From positions 184,719,802-184,783,801 of the forward strand of contig NC_073693.1 in the NCBI RefSeq assembly GCF_029784155.1: DNA of 64,000 nt, in the 5' to 3' direction. The position numbers and the translations under genes are program-made. Source of the stretch: Uranotaenia lowii. Lineage: Eukaryota; Arthropoda; Insecta; Diptera; Culicidae. Position 1 is the first letter of the stretch, and the number at the start of each line of letters is the position of its first letter. Below are positions 53,794-64,000 of this stretch, one piece after another. The notes under the pieces were generated by a model. The model ran no database searches. It worked only from the letters and a program-made list of their open reading frames with translations, and was not told where the DNA came from.

Positions 53794-56700
53794 ATTATAA
53801 CTCAACACTTATCTAAAAAAAAATGTTCTTATATCTTGAAATGTTAGTCATCATTAACAAAAATCGCACGCATTGTTTAAAATAACACAATATAGATACT
53901 CACACCTGCTCTTTTCCATGACACTGACATCAATTTTGAAATTGCAGCCACAATTTGCAGTTGACAACTGCATCAAATATTTAACATCCAAATCAAAAAT
54001 CAAATATGTTACTGATCGTGAAATTTTGTTCCGAAATGTTTGTTAGCTGTGGCAAAAAATTATTACCTTGGTTCAGGAAACAACCAGTTTTGTTTTACAC
54101 ATTTTGTTAAATAACTTAAAATTCGTTATTGATTTTTTTTAAAGTAATCATCATAAATATTTTTTTTCCATTATGGCACATTTTCACATAACATAAAATC
54201 TTTGTAAGAACTTGCGGTTACAAGATATGGCTCGGAAATCAAGTCATCTTAGGGATCAAGTGTCTTCATCGCCCTGATGTTTTTTGTAATTCAAAGTTTC
54301 ATTAGCAAGATTTCAGCATCCAAACTAACAATTTGCGACTGAAAACTGTGATCTCAGCCATATAGCGGCGAACCCGGCGCCAAAAAAAGGTTGTACAAAA
54401 TAAGCTGCAAATATCCCATTTGCTGTTGACCGCTTCATGCTTTGTGAAACTGAAGATTCTAATGTAGGTATTCAGAACTGGATAAGAGGAAACCACTTAT
54501 GGCTCAGCCTACACAAATGTGATTCGAACAAGGTGTGTCCCTCAACGCCGAAGTTCGTGATGGCAATAAATCAAACTGATGGGCATTTTTTTTTTTAAAC
54601 ATTTTGATTCGCTTGTCCGTCACGCGTGCATTTCGAGAGAAGCAAATGAAGGCTTGTGGTTTTATTTTATTGTTTCATCGTCACCTCTACTGGAGTATGG
54701 AATCTTTGATCATATGTATGAAAATCAAACCTTCCACTCATTGGAAACCAGTTTTCAATTAACACATGTGGGGAATTGTCAGAAGCAAAACGCTCCGTTA
54801 AAGGTAAACACACTTCACAGGTCCATTGAGATCGGACGATAGAATCAATAAAAGTCTCCACATTGCGAAAAATGAACTAAACTCTTACCCTATATTTGTA
54901 TCGTACCAATATTCTGATAGAGACACCTTACAATGTATTCAAGCATTCAATAATCTGATGAAAAACAGTACTCATACCCTATCAATATAAAATGTAATGG
55001 TAAGCCGCTACACATTTTGATATTCACGCCCAACTTTACCGAGAGCTGACTTCCAGGTAACTTTCCAACCTCGAAGATGAATCGAAAGATTAAATGTAGC
55101 ACAAAGGTGAACGAAAAATTGCCATCGCTTAAAACGTTCTTCGGTCTTCCAGCCAAGTGCCAGTAGATATGACTTGGCATCGCCAAAGCAGATGCTTAAG
55201 TTCAGCTAAAAGTCAACCAATCTCGCTCGGCTAAACCCTTTCGATGCCCAGCGAGCCGGCGTTTTCTTCAAGTCGCCTGGCCGCATTCGCGTTCCTGGAT
55301 CTAAAGCCCGTGAATCTGTGAGCCAGTTGAGTCAATCGCTTTGTGCGCACACTCACACCAACCTTTCTTCCAACCAAGAGTTGAAAGTTGTTCTCTGGAG
55401 GAATCTCGGCAAAACCAACTGTGCATACTGCACTGCATACTGGAGTGTCAACTTTTGGGACTCAGAGATTCATAAATCAAGCTTGCGCTCAGTGGGGCAC
55501 ATGGGTAAAATGGAAATTGCAAAAGGGAGACTCGGTAATATCTCAGCTGAACTGCATTATGCTGAACAAAAGCGTCACATTCGGCTTACTTGCTTTGACT
55601 TTTTGACGATACTTACGTATCGAGGATATTATTGGGAGTCCGAGTCAATTGATGGGTTCATTTACGTCAGCTCATTCAAAGTTTGCGGTTTCTGTCAGGG
55701 GTAACAGAGCATTTTGATGGATATATCAAACAACATTGCACGTTCAGAATAGGGTGAAGCGCTGGAATGAAGTTCGTCAAATGCTCATGCAAATGATACA
55801 GACAGCAATTCGAGTTGATCGCTCGTTCAAAGATCTTTCGGTTTAATTTTGTTTTGTTTGTTATATAGACGCCAATCCTGCAGAAAAAAATAGAAATATT
55901 TCTCAGCCATTGTCATTTCTAAGCTATCCCATAAAGCACTAGACTGGCTATCATCAAATTTAAGGGTGCTTAATCGCTTGGCGCACGGCATCCTCCCAAA
56001 TAAACGCACTTCAATCAATCAATATCATCAAATTTTGCATATGTAAACAATACTACACCCATCAATCACACTCTACTCCAATGATGAACTTCCTTGAAGG
56101 CAGAATTATCGGTACAAGATTCTATACAGGACCGGCAACTAATAACTGGTGAGTACTTCAAATACAAACTTTCTTTAGTCTTGATTATAATCTTCTTGGT
56201 AACATTTGTAAACCACAGCAATTATTCAATTTTTATTTTAATAAAATATATTCGAGTTATTTATGATATTTGATGATTGCAAAATGATGGAGTCATAGTT
56301 TTTCCCATCTTAAGCTATATTTCGAAAATTTTTAATTCTCATAGAAAATTAAAAAAAAAATCGAGCAAAAGATACACAAATTTTAACATTTTTAGAGCCC
56401 GTAAAAAAAAATCCCAGTATGACGGATTGGCTTAAAGAATACAAACTTTATATTGATTTTATTATCTTATACTAACACTGTTGGTGTTTTTTTAAATTAA
56501 TATTTTTATAATTCAGTTACCAATCTGGGGCAAGATGCATCACCCGTTCGTAGACAGCCAAATTTCTTCCATCCAAACTGCGATTTATATGAGCTTGAGC
56601 TTGAACTTGTTATCAACTGCTGTCCACTTACCTCCCCTTCTGGCCAATGGCATACTCAATGGTTGCACTCCGTGATAGGTTCGAGATAATCAACATTGCA

Positions 56701-57581
56701 CAATGAACCAACAGAAAGATTGCTGGTAACAAGCAATACAATCTCGCTGTACAATTTTGAAGATCTCTTACTTTAAACTGAACCAATAACGATGCCGGCC
56801 AAGTCCGTGTAGTCGATATAGGAAGGGAAGTGCAGCACATGTGATGATTTGTTTTGCGGAGTCCGGCAGTACGCCATCCATCCTCAAATCTCACGCTGAT
56901 GTTTGGGGGCAAAGGAAATGTGGCAATGGAGATCACCTCGGTAAGTGATGTGGCCACGAAAAACTTTTGCTCCTAAGCTCCTGAATGTTCCTAAGTGAAA
57001 CTCATATCATAACCTCTGATGCATTCAATACACAATTTGTAAAAGGAAATTTCGAATAATTAGGACTCTATCTGGTTCACCTATTCTAGCAACAAAATTC
57101 ATTAAAACCTTTTCAAACTCGTTATTAAAATTAAAATATTTCTTCCCGCAAACTTAGGATAAAATGAAACTTTCAATTTAGTAGAATTACACAAATGACT
57201 GTTTGTTCGTGTGATAATCCCTGAAATGATGCCTTGAACAACTTTGTTTGAACTTTGGGAGATTGTGCTGATAACTGCTTCTTTGAATATTATCTCTGCA
57301 TCGATAGAATTGAGTCATTATGACATAGTTTTGAATGTACTTTCAAATTTAAATTCAAATTAAAAAACTATTTCGTTGATAGAATCGAGTCAAACATATT
57401 TTTTGTTAGAAATACTTCGGTGAAAGTACTCACACATAAGTCTAAAACGCAATGAAAAAATTAAAATTCAATTCTAACAGTTTAAAAGGTAAGTTTCAAC
57501 CATGGATTATCTTTGAAGTTCTTTCTCTAAAACATTTCCATTTTTCAATAATAGACACTAAGATCCAACTTTAATAGGTAC
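53794..57581. other. Mostly unassigned; repeat end at 54251-54275
   Basis: AGGGATCAAGTGTCTTCATC followed by GCCCT (54251-54275) is another right end of the 'TACTTGATCC' family. A 128-codon GTG-started frame (55318-55704) lies in a less AT-rich patch but has no known motif. GGCATCCTCCCAAATAAACG followed by a (CAAT)n-like tail near 56012-56027 may be a LINE 3' end. An exon-like piece (ATG 56081, donor TG|GTGAGT at 56149) is too weak to call. Confidence 0.25.
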
Positions 57582-58481
57582 ATCTATATAGGGTTGTACT
57601 CCATTTACCCGAAAACCATTGCCCAGAATTTCAATCGCCAGAAAGAACCATTCCCCAGAATTTTTTTCCCCAGACGAAGCATTCCCTAGAAAAATGTTCG
57701 CCAGAATGTACCATTCTTGAGAAAATTGAAAACATTTATCCTTACTAGAAATTAATTAAAAAAAGGAATTGTTACAAAAAAATAGGGTTTCATAACCTAA
57801 TTCTTTTGCGGCAAAGCCGCAACCAACGAGGATGAAGGGGCTGAGGCGGCACAAAGCCGCGGAAGCTCCCAAATCCGAGGTGGCCGCCGACCCGCCGTCG
57901 GAAGCGGCGGCCCCATTACATTGGTCTAGGTCTGCCGGGGTTTCCTAGGTCTGCGTGAAAGCTAGGGGTGATCCAAGATCCCGTCCGCCACGCGACAGCG
58001 TGAAGGACAAAACGTCTTTCAAGTTCGAACGCGCAGCGTAAGGAGCCGGATACCAAAACGGTTTTTTAAAGGACCATGGTAAGCATTGAATCAATTAAAG
58101 TACCATAAACCATAAACAAAGCACAATATTGGTTCTCAAATAAATTTAGTTGGAAAATTTCAAAGTTGTAGTTTCATTAAAAAAAATCATTTTGAAAAAA
58201 TGAATTTCGAATCATATGAAATTTACAAGAATTCATTAGAAAAAAAAATTAAGAGGCAAAAATCTGGGATTTGTGCCATTCTGGGAAATGTTCCATTCTG
58301 GGGAAAAAAATCTGGGAAATGGTCCATTCTGGGAAAAAAAATTCTGGTAAATGGTGCATTCTGGGGAATTTTTTTCTGGGAAATGGTTCATTCTGGGGTT
58401 TGATTTCGGGAATTTGTCATTCTGGGAAAATTCATTCTGGGCAATGGTTTTCGGGTAAATGGGATGCAATCCTATATAGAT
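57582..58481. mobile_element. TIR element with iterated CCATTCCCCAGAA motif
   Basis: The left end ATCTATATAGGGTTG is followed by CCATTTACCCGAAAACCATT and GCCCAGAAT. The right end is the inverse complement over about 55 bases with several mismatches. The outermost CTATATAG is itself a palindrome, so the exact boundary and target duplication are unclear. Inward, ACCATTCCCCAGAAT-type words iterate (57645-57715), and TTCTGGGAAATGGTCCATTC-type words iterate inverted (58278-58450). The centre is a GC-rich block, listed separately. Confidence 0.7.
57805..58065. other. GC-rich palindromic core
   Basis: In strongly AT-rich surroundings this block is rich in CCGC and CGGC. It contains the palindrome TTGCGGCAAAGCCGCAA (57808-57824), a second GCGGC...GCCGC pair just downstream (GGCGGCACAAAGCCGC), and GGCCGCCGACCC with GTCGGAAGCGGCGGCC (57881-57913). 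No long frame or RNA-gene signature is present. It sits between the iterated ends of the TIR element at 57582-58481. Confidence 0.6.
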
Positions 58482-58773
58482 CCTGAGCTCAAAATTAACA
58501 CAAGTTCCGAAGTTTTTTGAACACGTAAAATTTTCAAGCAAATGAACGTTTAGAATTGAAGCACTTTCCTGCACATTGTAAGATATTCTAAATTCTAACA
58601 ATATTTGCTCACGACGATTTAGATATGAACATAGTATACAAATATACATTATGTGGACAAAATCCACAAAGCCGGTTGAATTCGATTCTGCTCTAAATTT
58701 GGTTAGGTACTTAATTTCTCGACTGCTTTATTTCATGAACAAGGGAAAAAAATATTGAGGAATGTAACAACAT

Positions 58774-58973
58774 TTTTTTTTTTTTTTTTTGTTTCGATTA
58801 TAGTCGTTTTACCATCTTTATGGCATTCGCGACTTTATCAACGTTACAGTTGGCGGATCGTTATTGAAAAACTTATCCGGTACAACTATGTTCGATGTTT
58901 GCTCTTGGGCTCGAACTCGTGGACATCGGCTCAGGAGACAACAGACTTGCCAACTGAGCTATATCACAAGCCC
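58774..58973 (-). mobile_element. tRNA-derived SINE, full length, with target duplication
   Basis: On the minus strand GATATAGCTCAGTTGGCAAG (A box region) and ACGAGTTCGAGCCC (B box) form a tRNA-like head, followed by a tRNA-unrelated body and an A tail (T run on the plus strand, 58773-58790). The 13 bases AATGTAACAACAT flank it perfectly at 58761-58773 and 58974-58986. The copy is about 200 bases and appears complete. A LINE partner supplying its reverse transcriptase is not evident from the tail. Confidence 0.9.
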
Positions 58974-59379
58974 AATGTAACAACATGAAAAAAAGTTTTT
59001 TTAGATAAAACATCACTTAAAAAAACAATTGGATAGGAACGGGCTCACCAAGACAGGATAACGGATTTCATTTATAGCAAAATTATATCGAGTAAAAAAC
59101 CATCTATATCTTGATTTTTTTTTTGCCGATTTCGTGGCGCTTGGTTTCCCTGTAGCAAGTTTCATTAAGTGTAGAAGAGCCATCGTCCAATTTGATGAAA
59201 AACAGGCGGTAGCACTTTTTGACGACACTATTTCAAATCTTCCTGTCCACATTGTTCACATGGTCCAATTTAGCGTTTTTCAATTTTCAAATATCACTTC
59301 CAGAAAAAAAAAATCTAGAGAGATCTTCATCCAAACTTTGATTTCTATGATTTCATTTAGTACAATTTTTGTAGTATTT

Positions 59380-59700
59380 TTTACCCCTAAATGTATGCAG
59401 CACATCTAAGCATTTTCGACAGGATTCGAAAAAAACAAAAATATTGCAATTTTTGTGCTATGCGTTAAGGCATCACATATTTATCACAAGCTTTGAATTT
59501 TGTAACGATTTCATTTTCTTTTCATTAAAAACAAAGTGTTGCAAGCTACCCCTTTTTCTGAGTAAGGTGAAAATCACATGTTTTTAGAAAATTTAAAGTG
59601 ACTAGCGAAAAAAATAATTTTTCTGACTACGTCAATTTTATGTCCCATTAACTTTAAAAATTTTGATGCATAAGCGGTATGATTATTCTGGACTAAGAAG
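59380..59700. repeat. Dispersed repeat related to the 11.2-kb MITE
   Basis: In inverse orientation it shares the ATGCATAAGCGGTATG-like word, the TTAACTTTAAAAATTTTGATG block and GTGTTGC...ACCCC with 11190-11320. Its left side (TTTACCCCTAAATGTATGCA, about 59382) also matches 21718-21740. Confidence 0.5.
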
Positions 59701-60225
59701 GTTTTAAACTGCTTAAATATTTGGAAAGTTCTTCTGAAACAATCCAAATCGTATACTTAAACATAAGAACTGAGGACACATCGCATTTGTTACAGCCATT
59801 TTTGGCGTTGGCCTAACCAACATATGAAATCGTTTAGTTTTCTATTCCCAAAAAGAGAACGAGATCCATCTTATTGTGGGCCGGAGCTGTAATATAGCAT
59901 CAAACAACAAACGACGCGTTTCGCTCCTGGGAACGCATTTCGGATTTCAGACCAACAGCAACAACAGCAGCACCAGACCGGATTACGCAGTTCAGATGGC
60001 ATTGCTCCCTTCGCTGTTCGTTGTCGATTCGTCTAACCATCAACCGTCGTCAATTTGTTGCTGTCTCGCCGAGTTGACTCAACAAGTCTAAATAACTGGC
60101 ACGATTTATGTCCGCGGCCGCGCGCCCTTCGTTACGCGGCATTTCTTCCTGTCCTGCTGCTGGTGCTGGTGCCACAGAATTCTAGCGCGCGCTCCATTAG
60201 CCTGCAAACAAACCGAACTAAAACC

Positions 60226-60308
60226 TATATAAGCGGTCCAGACCAGACCAGACCAGAGTCAAGGCAAAACTGAAGGCGGGAGTCCAGATCGACCGCATCG
60301 AGAACGCC
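60226..60308 (+). promoter_or_regulatory. Candidate TATA promoter and 5' UTR
   Basis: TATATAAG at 60226-60233 follows a CpG-containing patch (60110-60200). About 27-35 bases downstream lie iterated GACCA words and GAGTCAAGG, where an initiator would be expected. AGATC at 60286-60290 resembles a downstream promoter element, but its spacing is not exact. An ATG in a good context (ACGCCATGG) follows at 60309. The alignment of these signals suggests a real pol II start. Confidence 0.4.
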
Positions 60309-60462
60309 ATGGAGCCGTCGGAGAGTCGGTATCCAAATCCGCGCCACACGCATATGCGGGAAATTCCTGGTCTCGCGAAATTTTTTTCAACATTCATTTT
60401 GAGTGTGCAAGCGAATAGTCATAAACATTTGACTGCGTTTAATTTTTTGTTTCATTCCTCAG

Positions 60463-60786
60463 AATGGTGGAATTGGTGCCTCCCGTTCTGTACTGCTCGT
60501 GGTTCAACGAATTTCCCCAGCATCTTTCCTGTTGTATTTCATCAAGTTATCACTTTTTCACTGTAAGTTTTCCTTTCTTTGGGTTTTCATTCATTTATTC
60601 GCGTCTGGGTGTAAAAAAAACACCGGTTTATTTTTAACGCGAGTGTTTTCATGTTTTGAGTTCGCACGTTTCTCTTTAACCATAGGTTTATGGGTGAACT
60701 TTGCGCCAATGAATGACCACAGCCACGCCGATTTATTCCAAACAAGACTCAAAGTCCAGAATGATCGCTATCGAGTTGCGAATTAG
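60463..60786 (+). CDS. Possible two-exon coding segment (gene unknown)
   Basis: A polypyrimidine tract ends in TTCATTCCTCAG at 60462 and a consensus donor (ACT|GTAAGT) stands at 60563, defining a 100-base exon. A second acceptor (TTTAACCATAG) ends at 60685. Joined there, the frame that starts at 60463 stays open across the junction and ends at TAG 60784-60786, with a hydrophobic part (LLVVQRISPASFLLYFIKL) and a polar C-terminus (HADLFQTRLKVQNDRYRVAN). Donors for an upstream exon in 60309-60460 are weak. I do not recognise a protein and rate this as a hypothesis. Confidence 0.2.
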   Translation, partial: NGGIGASRSVLLVVQRISPASFLLYFIKLSLFHCKFSFLWVFIHLFASGCKKNTGLFLTRVFSCFEFARFSLTIGLWVNFAPMNDHSHADLFQTRLKVQNDRYRVAN

Positions 60787-62559
60787 TTCTAATGCTGTGT
60801 AGAAACAGGTCTTCTCAACAAATTAAATCCTGTTTTCAGACATTCTATGACATCCACAAGCGTTTTATTTTTGGGAAGGCGTATCGCTAACCTGCCATCA
60901 AAATTATATGACATCATTTTGTGGATTAGCTGAAGCATCGTTTGCTTAAAGCGATTTAATATCAGCATGCGCGTGCACGATATGAAATTAATTCAGTATG
61001 CGCTTGTGGGAAAGGTAACTGGTTTGGTTCACATCAATTTTTAATAAAACAAAGACGCAGATTTTGGCAATAAGTTTCCAAGAGTCCATTTCTTTCCATC
61101 ATAAATATCAGATAGAAGACTCAAAAAAATAGTTTTCAATATAAATTGAATTCAATTTATTATTCTAATCAATTTCGTATCAGAAATTAAGCCTTCGACT
61201 AGAATTGTTCGGAAATTGGCAGATAATGGCCCTTATTACGCGCCGCTCCGGAGGAGATGATAGTCGAGGTGACTCACGGGACTCTAATCACCTTATTCCG
61301 ATGGTCGGTGTAAGTGAACTGACAGAGGTCCATTTCCAAAGTTCATCCGAAGGGACGTTTCTCACCTAAATCGACTCCTAGAATCGAGGGACTCGAGTTT
61401 TCAACCTAAATTACAGGTACATTCAAGTGCTGGTGCAATCAACTATTGACATTTATTTTACATATAAGGATTTTAGATTATTCTCAAAATAATTTTTTTT
61501 TCTGGCTTTGCTTGTTACCAGCCATGACATAAATTCAAATATTTAAATCAAATATTAGTATTAATGCAAAATATTCAGTCTGGGAGAATTTCAAACACTG
61601 GTCTACGCACCTTTTGGCTTTTAGCTCACCTGTGTCGAAGCTTTCGAGGGATTCTATTGATTATATGTTAATTTAGGCAAACTATGGACACCTCGATACG
61701 CAGCATTGAATAGAAAAGAAGTTTTCGAGGCACACCTGCTGATTGATGAAATCATCTGGCAAACAGTAAACGAGTAAACTATTGATCTAACGCCAAAATT
61801 TTTGGACGGCTGCATTCATTTCCGCCTAAGATATACGAAATCGTAGGGTTTCATAATTGATATTGGTCGAATACAAGAACAGCAGATATGTGGTACGAGA
61901 CAAGGCCTTAAGTTTTTCGTAATGCAAATGATTCTATCAAAGCTGAAGAGTGGCTGAAGGTTATTGCCCTTATATTTAATTTGAGAGGTTTCCTATAAAT
62001 ACACATTGCATTTTTTAAAGATCATGACAACAAAAATTAAAAAAAAACGATGAAAACCGTAGATGCTTTCAAGCAGCCGTGAATCATGAATAATGCTTGA
62101 ATTTGTCAAATTACGTCAACTTTGCAGACCACTTTAAAGAAAAATGCATGATTGCATTTGAATACTGTCTGAGAATAACATTTGAGTTACATTGTTAGGT
62201 TTTGTATATGATTTTCATTGTCGTTATTTTCATGTTTCAAATTATTAGGTGGCATGTTTGGCGGAGTAAAAAACTAGAGAGAAATTTAATTACTTACATA
62301 ATTAATCAAGCACCCGGTGATTGCATCGATGGGGAACTTCAAGTTCATAACAAAAATATGCTCATACGCTTATGATCTTAGTTTTGTCATGTTCTTTCAC
62401 TTGGATAAGGAATTTTTAATGAGACTTCAATAAGTCACACAAACGCAACCAATTTGCAAATCATAGCTTGTGGGGAATCGTGGGCCAAATTTTGTGGGAT
62501 TTATCTTGGGCCACCTATATTTTTATGTTTTTATACACATTCAGAACTTTAAATACGTT
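60787..62559. other. No confident gene
   Basis: A less AT-rich patch at 61225-61385 opens with ATGGCCC and has a 47-codon frame (MALITRRSGGDDSRGDSRDS at its start) but no known motif. The remainder shows nothing recognisable. Confidence 0.3.
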
Positions 62560-62760
62560 TTTCCTATCTGTGAAGTTTTCTTATACTAAATGAAGAGATT
62601 GAAAAATATTTTGTCCATCCTATATTAGGAATTTGCCGAAACTTTAGCATGCCAGGGTTTCGAAACTTTTCGATCATACACAACTCTCTTTTTAATTTCA
62701 TCATCTGAAATTACTTTAAAATAACGAAATTAATTAAGAAATTACAGTTTTGGGTCAACA
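62560..62760. repeat. Dispersed repeat, copy B
   Basis: Second copy of the repeat at 20940-21190, in the same orientation. Confidence 0.65.
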
Positions 62761-63180
62761 ATAATTGTAGCACTACCAAGGGGTCCGTTAACACAGGCAC
62801 TGGCACTGACCCAGGTTTGACTCATCTCACTCCTTTCCAACTTTTCGAAACAATTAAAGTATCTTGAAAAAGTACCTTAAGTACCATTCTCCCTATGTGG
62901 TTTATGTATAGGTGGGAAAAAGATTACCCTTGCACAAGTATAAGAATCAATTTTTCAATGTTTTGATTGCAACGTCACAAACGCTCATGGGCGTCTCGAC
63001 GTTGAAGTCGTCATACGGCGGCCTTCAATATTTCATGTAATTTCATAATCAAATCATAATCAAAGCACCCTTTTATTTTCGCATTTTCTTCCTGACGCGC
63101 AGCATGGCGACGCTATTTGTCCTAAATAATAAACAACTTTATTTGTGTCCAAAACATTCCTTCTAATAAGTTTTCATGGC

Positions 63181-63378
63181 TACATTTGGGCGCTAAAAAT
63201 CCGTGATGGCGTCGCGTTACGTCACAATCGTTCATAAACAACTGTATGGAACTAATACTAAAGTTATTGGTTGTAACCACCTATAGATAAACCACATAGG
63301 TATCCATACAGTTGTTTATGAACGATTGTGACGTAACGCGACGCCATCACGGAGTCAAATTTTAAGCGCCCAAATGTA
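63181..63378. mobile_element. Hairpin MITE with 50-bp perfect arms
   Basis: The arm at 63201-63250 (starting CCGTGATGGCGTCGCGTTAC) and the arm at 63303-63352 are perfect inverse complements over 50 bases. Outer arms TACATTTGGGCGC (63181-63193) and GCGCCCAAATGTA (63366-63378) also pair, separated by a short mismatch. The loop is 52 bases. No transposase is present, and the perfect arms suggest recent origin or conversion. Confidence 0.85.
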
Positions 63379-63969
63379 AAACGAAATGTTAAAGTAATTT
63401 ATTGTAAGCTGAGTTCCTTTCGTAGGTTTTGCAAAAGATGTGATACAACTTCATAAAATGGAACAAATACGTTGGTTTTTCTGATCATATGTCTTTCAAC
63501 GAAAAAGAGTACATTTGGTAAAATTTCCCAAAAATAAGAGTCCATTAAAATTAGAATTGTGAATCCAAAAAAGACATAAATTTCAGATTATTTATTTTAA
63601 TTTCGATTTTTTTTTGTTTTTTAAATCACCATCATTCAGGTAAAAATTAACGTAGGTACAAGGTAATCAGATTTGTAGTTAATCAAAACCCTCTAAAATG
63701 TGAAGTTGAGCATTTCAATAAACATTAAGCCACTAAAAGTTGAAGCTGAAATTGTTTTTTAAGTTAAGTATAAAGATGCTTGAAAATAAACTATGTTAAA
63801 TAAATTACATGGATAAAATAAACAATGTGAGGCTCAAACCTGTTTCGCTTAAGCCGATAAATATCCCATAGCTGGCACCTTGTCGATGTATCCAATTAAG
63901 ATATTTTTATAAATTGGAGAAGTTTAATTTGTTTCCACGTCAGGAAAACACCTGGTAAAAACGGGGTTG

Positions 63970-64000
63970 GGTTCAAGTAGGGATCAAGTCTCTTCATTCA
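63970..64000. mobile_element. 'TACTTGATCC' family end, cut by the window edge
   Basis: AGGGATCAAGTCTCTTCATT at the edge matches the right ends at 18625-18652 and 54251-54275. The terminal CCCCTA would lie beyond the window. Confidence 0.45.

Noticed and set aside
55318..55704. 128-codon frame
   Set aside because: GTG start, no recognisable domain, and a second long frame overlaps it.
56081..56148. Possible exon with ATG and TG|GTGAGT donor
   Set aside because: Only 23 codons, no signal-peptide or domain character, and no partner exon.

Overview
The window is AT-rich eukaryotic DNA from an insect, most probably a mosquito (Culicidae). This is inferred from its transposons: a BEL/Pao element whose Gag carries a PHD finger, an I-clade LINE with RNase H, a Loner/CR1-like LINE, mariner remnants of the mosquito-type ITm lineage, tRNA-headed SINEs, and many TIR elements with iterated end motifs. 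There is no bacterial gene organisation, operon or CRISPR array. Nearly all long open frames are transposon genes or by-products of satellites whose unit length keeps frames open.

Layout. 1-812: 3' end of an I-clade LINE. 3334-4365: TIR element with a tRNA-like segment inside. 4578-9770: a 'TACTTGATCC' TIR element split by a nearly full-length but broken LINE (4951-9233, minus strand, target duplication visible). 11190-12270: a MITE and a mariner relic that is partly duplicated in inverted orientation. 12690-14190: 13-bp satellite. 15059-18652: nested TIR elements, one of them hAT-like, in and around an N-terminal mariner-type transposase relic. 19088-19237: a small LINE 3' end with target duplication. 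21943-24539: a pogo/Tigger-style element containing another TIR element, followed by a short relative of the inner one.

25702-36215: the most striking structure. A young BEL/Pao retrotransposon (27697-35334) with almost identical LTRs sits inside a roughly 2.9-kb array of a 9-bp repeat and duplicated five bases of it. Its gag and pol frames are out of register by a small lesion and gag has no usable ATG, but the pol domains look intact.

36945-42763: further TIR elements, a SINE and a second hAT-like MITE. 44542-44634: the best host-gene candidate, a signal-peptide exon ending on a consensus splice donor. 45390-46267: a second 13-bp satellite, related to the first, with a short inverted partner. 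47669-48476: mariner transposase pseudogene. 49530-53800: degraded coding-like DNA that I cannot assign, a minisatellite of about 140 bp and a 52-bp direct repeat. 57582-58986: a TIR element with a GC-rich core, then a SINE with a perfect 13-bp target duplication. 60226-60786: a TATA promoter-like segment followed by exon-like pieces. 63181-63378: a hairpin MITE with 50-bp perfect arms.

Overall this looks like intergenic or large-intron DNA built from layered insertions. The nesting gives an order of events: the 9-bp array is older than the BEL element, the TACTTGATCC element is older than the Loner-like LINE, and the pogo-like element is older than its inner TIR element. Sequence searches were not possible, so family names rest on motifs read by eye.
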